A DNA stretch of 64,000 nucleotides from Streptacidiphilus melanogenes (lineage in GTDB: Bacteria; Actinomycetota; Actinomycetes; Streptomycetales; Streptomycetaceae), in the NCBI RefSeq assembly GCF_000787835.1, contig NZ_BBPP01000004.1, positions 81,428 to 145,427 of the forward strand. The letters are read 5' to 3'. The notes under the pieces were generated by a model. The model ran no database searches and was not told the origin of the DNA. It worked only from the letters and a program-made list of their open reading frames with translations. The translations under genes were made by a program, and so were the position numbers. Of the stretch, positions 60,958 to 64,000 are shown piece by piece; the stretch's first letter is position 1; the number at the start of each line of letters is the position of its first letter.

Positions 60958-61449
60958 TCAGTCGGGCTCGCCGGCTTCACGCGACAGGCAGAGCCGACCG
61001 CGCCAGCCGCGGTCGGCCGACTGCTCGTACCGCCACTCGATGACGATGCAGGGGCCCCGGCCGGGGCCGCCCAGCACGCCGGTCACACCGTCGAGCAGCC
61101 CGCGCACGGGCCGGACGATCACCCGCAGCAGCCCGGTCGTCCCGGCCTCCCCGGCCGGCTGCGCCGTCGCGACCGCCCCGGCCGCGCCGGTGGTGTCACG
61201 ACTGGCGAGATCCCAAAGATCCAGGAGCAGTTCGGCGTCCCCGCCGGTCGCCCGCGCGAGGCTCTCCACCGCGGAGCGCGGTGGCAGCCGCTTGCCGTTG
61301 AGCCAGCGCTCCCACGACGACTTCGCGTAGTGCGTCCGCTGACTGATCCGGGCGTAACTCAGCCCGGAGGCGCGCTTGAGCAACTGTAATTCGCGTGCGA
61401 GCTGTAATGCGGCAGCCTGCCCGGCCCGGTCCACGGACTGGATCTCCAT
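60958..61449 (-). CDS. XRE-like HTH protein
   Basis: 163 aa. An N-terminal helix-turn-helix of the type 'LKRASGLSYARISQRTHYAK' and 'SSWERWLNGKRLPPRSAVES', which is common in streptomycete XRE proteins without DUF5753. The C-terminal part is Gly/Ala-rich, then 'CIVIEWRYEQSADRGWRGRL' strand-like. No partner gene is adjacent. ATG at 61449. Confidence 0.82.
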   Translation of the reverse strand: MEIQSVDRAGQAAALQLARELQLLKRASGLSYARISQRTHYAKSSWERWLNGKRLPPRSAVESLARATGGDAELLLDLWDLASRDTTGAAGAVATAQPAGEAGTTGLLRVIVRPVRGLLDGVTGVLGGPGRGPCIVIEWRYEQSADRGWRGRLCLSREAGEPD

Positions 61450-61634
61450 GTGGCTTTCCCCCTGAGCACGTCGGTGATGGCATCCTCTCTTCTCGATGCT
61501 CCGTGAACATCCTTTTGTTGCCGCCAGGCGGCGTTCATGAGAATTTCTCGCACCAGCAGGCCCGGTGACCTGCGCTTTGAGACCGTCTCACCCATGGCGT
61601 GAGACGGCGGGCGCCGACCTGGTCCCGAGGTCCG

Positions 61635-62390
61635 CTAGGGCTCGCTGCGGGTGCGGGCCAGGGCGGTGGCGGCGAGGGAGTTGTGGACGGTGAAGGCCAC
61701 CGTGCCCGCGCGGTAGCGGTCCTCGGACCACTCGACCGGGACGCCGGTCGGATCGCTGGTGCGGCGGCGCTCGCGGAGCAGGGGAGCCTCGGGGGCGCAG
61801 CCGAGAAGGCGGGCGTCGTCGGGGTCGGCGAGGGTGAGGTCGACGGTGTGGTCCGCGTCGGCCAGGACGACGCCCGCGGCCTCCAGCAGTTCCGTGACCG
61901 AGACGGCGTCCGACGGCATCGCCTCCACCAGCGTGCCGACCGGCTCGGGGTAGACCGTGCGCTCGACCATGACCGGCTCCCCGCCGAGCGTGCGCAGGCG
62001 CAGCACCCACAGCACGCGGGCGCCCGCCGGAAGGCGCAACCGGTCCGCCTCGACGGGGTCCGCCTCGCGCCAGCGCAGGTCGAGGACCGAGCCGCCCGGA
62101 TCCTCGCCCAGGGAACGCGCCCAGCGCGTGAAGCTGGACAGCTCCGCGAAGCTCTGCACACGCGGCTGTTCCAGCACCACACGCCGGGTGCCGCGCCGGG
62201 AGGTGACGACGCCCTCGGCGCGCAGCAGCGCCAGCGCCTGGCGGACCGTGCCGCGCGAGACGCTGTGGGAGGCCGCCAGGGCCTCCTCGCTCGGCAGGCG
62301 GCCGCCCTCGCCGTAGACGCCGCTCAGCACGTCCGCGCGCAGGGCCGCCGCCAACTCCCGGTACCGCGCTGTTCTCTGCGTGTTCGCCAC
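61635..62390 (-). CDS. GntR/HutC-family regulator with UTRA domain
   Basis: 251 aa. 'LPSEEALAASHSVSRGTVRQ' and 'ALALLRAEGVVTSRRGTRR' form the wHTH; the UTRA domain follows with 'LRLRTLGGEPVMVERTVYPE' and 'TGVPVEWSEDRYRAGTVAF'. It is divergent from the cyclodipeptide synthase with only ~60 bp between its start and that gene's promoter, so it probably controls the cluster. ATG at 62390. Confidence 0.9.
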   Translation of the reverse strand: MANTQRTARYRELAAALRADVLSGVYGEGGRLPSEEALAASHSVSRGTVRQALALLRAEGVVTSRRGTRRVVLEQPRVQSFAELSSFTRWARSLGEDPGGSVLDLRWREADPVEADRLRLPAGARVLWVLRLRTLGGEPVMVERTVYPEPVGTLVEAMPSDAVSVTELLEAAGVVLADADHTVDLTLADPDDARLLGCAPEAPLLRERRRTSDPTGVPVEWSEDRYRAGTVAFTVHNSLAATALARTRSEP

Positions 62391-62449
62391 GCGGACGATG
62401 ATCCCATGCCCGGCGGTTCGGGTGCGGATCTCAACTCACGGGACAGGCG

Positions 62450-62479
62450 TTGACAACGGAGCGTGTGGGAAGTTTGACT
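62450..62479 (+). promoter_or_regulatory. Candidate promoter of the cyclodipeptide synthase gene
   Basis: TTGACA at 62450-62455, an 18-bp spacer and TTGACT at 62474-62479 (5 of 6 to TAGACT). This favours transcription starting near 62486 and makes upstream start codons unlikely. Confidence 0.55.
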
Positions 62480-62524
62480 GCGCGTGTCGTCGCCACACCA
62501 GGAGCACGAGGCTCCTCGGGACTA

Positions 62525-63280
62525 GTGACGCGAAGGACGCTCCCTCTCTTGCAGATCTTGCAGACAGCGACCGAGACCTTATTCCACGTCAGGCCTTATA
62601 CGGCGCACTGCGCCCTGATCCAGGCCGAGGGCGACCACGCGGTGGTCGGGGTGTCGCCCGGAAACAGCTACTTCTCCCAGGCGCGCCTGCTGGACCTCGC
62701 CCGCTGGGGCCTCGCGAACTTCCGGCAGGTCGATCTCGTCTACACCGACCTGTTCGTCGCGGAGATGTACGAGGCACTGGGGTACGGTCCGGACGACGCC
62801 CGGCGCAAGGCCGTGAAGAACTTGCGCGGTGTGCGGGCCAAGGTGCGCGCCGCCGTCGAGGAGACCGACGACGGGCGGGGCCGGATCAGAGCCCACGCGA
62901 TGTCGGACTTCCAGCACAACCGCGCCTACCGGCTTCTCCACGACGAGCTGCGGCAGCGGCTGGACACCGACGCCGAGTTCCGCGCGGTGATCGACGAGCT
63001 GGTCGGGGCCTACCTCGCCTCGAAGGTGCTGGCCGACGGGCGGGAGGCCACGGCCGAGCAGCGGGAGGTGTGCCTGCGCTACATCTGCGCGGAGGCGCCG
63101 CTGTTCCTGGACAGTCCGGCGATCCTCGACGTGCCGTCCTCGCTCAACTGCTACCACCAGCTGCTCCCGCTCGCGGAGCTGCTCTACTCGCGCGGGTCCG
63201 GCCTGCGCGCCTCACGCAACCAGGGCCACGCGATCGTGACGCCGGCCGCCGCCGAAGGGGGACACCAGAATGCCGCTTGA
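62525..63280 (+). CDS. AlbC-type cyclodipeptide synthase, NYH subfamily
   Basis: 251 aa from a GTG at 62525; TTG/GTG codons at 62450 and 62465 are in frame but overlap the promoter. The CDPS core is unmistakable: '[14 protein letters not shown]' holds the catalytic Ser44 (AlbC Ser37) and Asn47 (AlbC position 40); '[17 protein letters not shown]' holds Tyr186 and Glu190 (AlbC Tyr178, Glu182); '[10 protein letters not shown]' holds Tyr210-His211 (AlbC Tyr202-His203). So the three diagnostic residues are Asn, Tyr, His. CDPSs take two aminoacyl-tRNAs and release a diketopiperazine. Which amino acids are used cannot be told. The stop lies within the start of the following P450 gene. Confidence 0.93.
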   Translation: MTRRTLPLLQILQTATETLFHVRPYTAHCALIQAEGDHAVVGVSPGNSYFSQARLLDLARWGLANFRQVDLVYTDLFVAEMYEALGYGPDDARRKAVKNLRGVRAKVRAAVEETDDGRGRIRAHAMSDFQHNRAYRLLHDELRQRLDTDAEFRAVIDELVGAYLASKVLADGREATAEQREVCLRYICAEAPLFLDSPAILDVPSSLNCYHQLLPLAELLYSRGSGLRASRNQGHAIVTPAAAEGGHQNAA

Positions 63281-64000
63281 GACGATGCCGAGCGAGACGA
63301 CCGCGGTCGATCCGGGAGACCTGGGCGAGCTTCCTGGCTTCCCGTTCTCCTGGCGCGGCGACCGGCTCCCGGACGAGGTCGAGGAGCTGCGCGCGGAGCC
63401 CGTCAGGCGGGTGCGGACCATCGCGGGCGACCCGGCCTGGCTGGTGTCCTCGCACGCGCTGTGCAAGCAGGTGCTGGAGGACCGCCGGTTCAGCCTGAAG
63501 GACACCTCCGCTCCTGGCGTGCCGCGTCAGTACGCGCTGACGATCCCACCGGAGGTCGTCAACAACATGGGCAACATCACCGGCGCGGGGCTGCGCAAGG
63601 CGGTGCTGAAGGCGATCAACCCCAAGGCCCCGGGCCTGGAGGCGTGGATGCGCGAGCAGGCCGCCTCGCTCGTCGACGGCCTGGTCGCGAGCGGTGCGCC
63701 CGCCGACCTGCGGCAGGGCTTCGCCAACCCGTACTCGGAGGCCATGCACTGCCGCATTCTGGGCATCCCGCTCGCGGACGCGCCGCGGCTCGCGGCGAGC
63801 CTGGACATCGCGTTCATGAACTCCGCCTGCCCGATCGCCGGTGCCAAGCTCAACTGGGACCGGGACATCGCCTATATGACGGAGCGTCTGGACGACCCGG
63901 CCACCACCGGGTTGATGGCGGAGCTGGCCGCGCTGCGGCTGGACCGCGACTACGACCACCTGACGGACGAGATGCTGGCGACCGTCGGGGTCACCATGTT
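63270..64000 (+). CDS. Cytochrome P450 (N-terminal part), cyclodipeptide tailoring
   Basis: The first 243 residues of a P450 are visible, ATG at 63270 overlapping the synthase stop by 11 bp. Typical N-terminal elements are '[20 protein letters not shown]', '[20 protein letters not shown]', and '[20 protein letters not shown]'. The oxygen-binding AGxxT, ExxR and heme-binding Cys are beyond the right edge. Coupling to a CDPS strongly suggests that it oxidises or couples the diketopiperazine, as in known CDPS-P450 clusters. Confidence 0.9.
   Translation, partial: MPLETMPSETTAVDPGDLGELPGFPFSWRGDRLPDEVEELRAEPVRRVRTIAGDPAWLVSSHALCKQVLEDRRFSLKDTSAPGVPRQYALTIPPEVVNNMGNITGAGLRKAVLKAINPKAPGLEAWMREQAASLVDGLVASGAPADLRQGFANPYSEAMHCRILGIPLADAPRLAASLDIAFMNSACPIAGAKLNWDRDIAYMTERLDDPATTGLMAELAALRLDRDYDHLTDEMLATVGVTM

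Noticed and set aside
62450-62524. TTG at 62450 or GTG at 62465 as start of the cyclodipeptide synthase
   Set aside because: Both fall within a good promoter (TTGACA-N18-TTGACT), and the extra residues do not align with AlbC; the GTG at 62525 gives a normal-length protein.

Overview
The window is very GC-rich DNA with frequent GTG/TTG starts, purine-rich ribosome binding sites, dense regulators of the GntR/TetR/MarR/Lrp families, XRE-DUF5753 proteins, SHOCT proteins and a secreted YD-repeat (Rhs) toxin. This points to a Streptomyces-like actinobacterium (Streptomycetaceae in the broad sense) and to an accessory, chromosome-arm-like region rather than core housekeeping. I saw no rRNA, tRNA or CRISPR array. 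One RNase HI gene is the only clear housekeeping-type gene.

Layout. 1-3.7 kb: end of a fold-type I aminotransferase/MocR-like protein, an NAD(P)-binding reductase divergent from a MarR regulator, a TetR regulator, a VOC protein and a DasR-like GntR regulator. 3.7-6.1 kb: two secreted cell-wall enzymes, a lytic transglycosylase and a LysM-L,D-transpeptidase. 6.1-20.2 kb: a large secreted-protein locus. A 1918-aa secreted protein (DNRLRE-like, degenerate SGNH, LamG and VCBS parts) faces a small unknown gene, a 2193-aa Sec-exported YD-repeat protein with a C-terminal papain-like toxin domain, and a putative immunity gene. A 49-bp element containing a 24-bp palindrome occurs twice here, in front of the two giant genes. 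20.3-29.8 kb: a catabolic island with an SDR, a MarR, two YtcJ-like amidohydrolases each paired with an APC permease, a TetR and a double Lrp regulator. 29.8-40.4 kb: RNase HI, a membrane protein with a repetitive tail coupled to a DUF2252 gene, a lipid-kinase/PAP2 pair, a broken CDF transporter, SHOCT and YihY membrane proteins, and a double alpha/beta-hydrolase with one dead half.

40.4-49 kb holds small proteins, an XRE-DUF5753 locus with a truncated DUF6879 gene, a MerR regulator, an SRPBCC protein, a probable lipoprotein, a decayed SMI1/KNR4 gene and an IS4-like element with a frameshifted transposase. 49-54 kb holds VOC and GNAT proteins, a MarR-GNAT fusion and a SigE-type sigma factor coupled to a membrane-anchored protein. 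54-57 kb holds an SDR and a 2-oxoglutarate oxygenase/HD-oxygenase pair that looks like a TmpA/TmpB (PhnY/PhnZ) phosphonate catabolic system under a palindromic operator. 57-61 kb holds a VOC protein, a sedolisin (S53) peptidase, a small crystallin/I36-like secreted protein and two lipoproteins. The right edge (61.6-64 kb) enters a natural-product cluster: a GntR regulator divergent from an AlbC-type cyclodipeptide synthase, overlapped by the start of a cytochrome P450.

The most interesting parts are the YD-repeat toxin locus with its duplicated operator and pseudo-enzyme neighbour, the cyclodipeptide synthase-P450 pair at the edge, and the phosphonate oxygenase pair. All functions are read from sequence motifs by eye. 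No searches or structure predictions were run.
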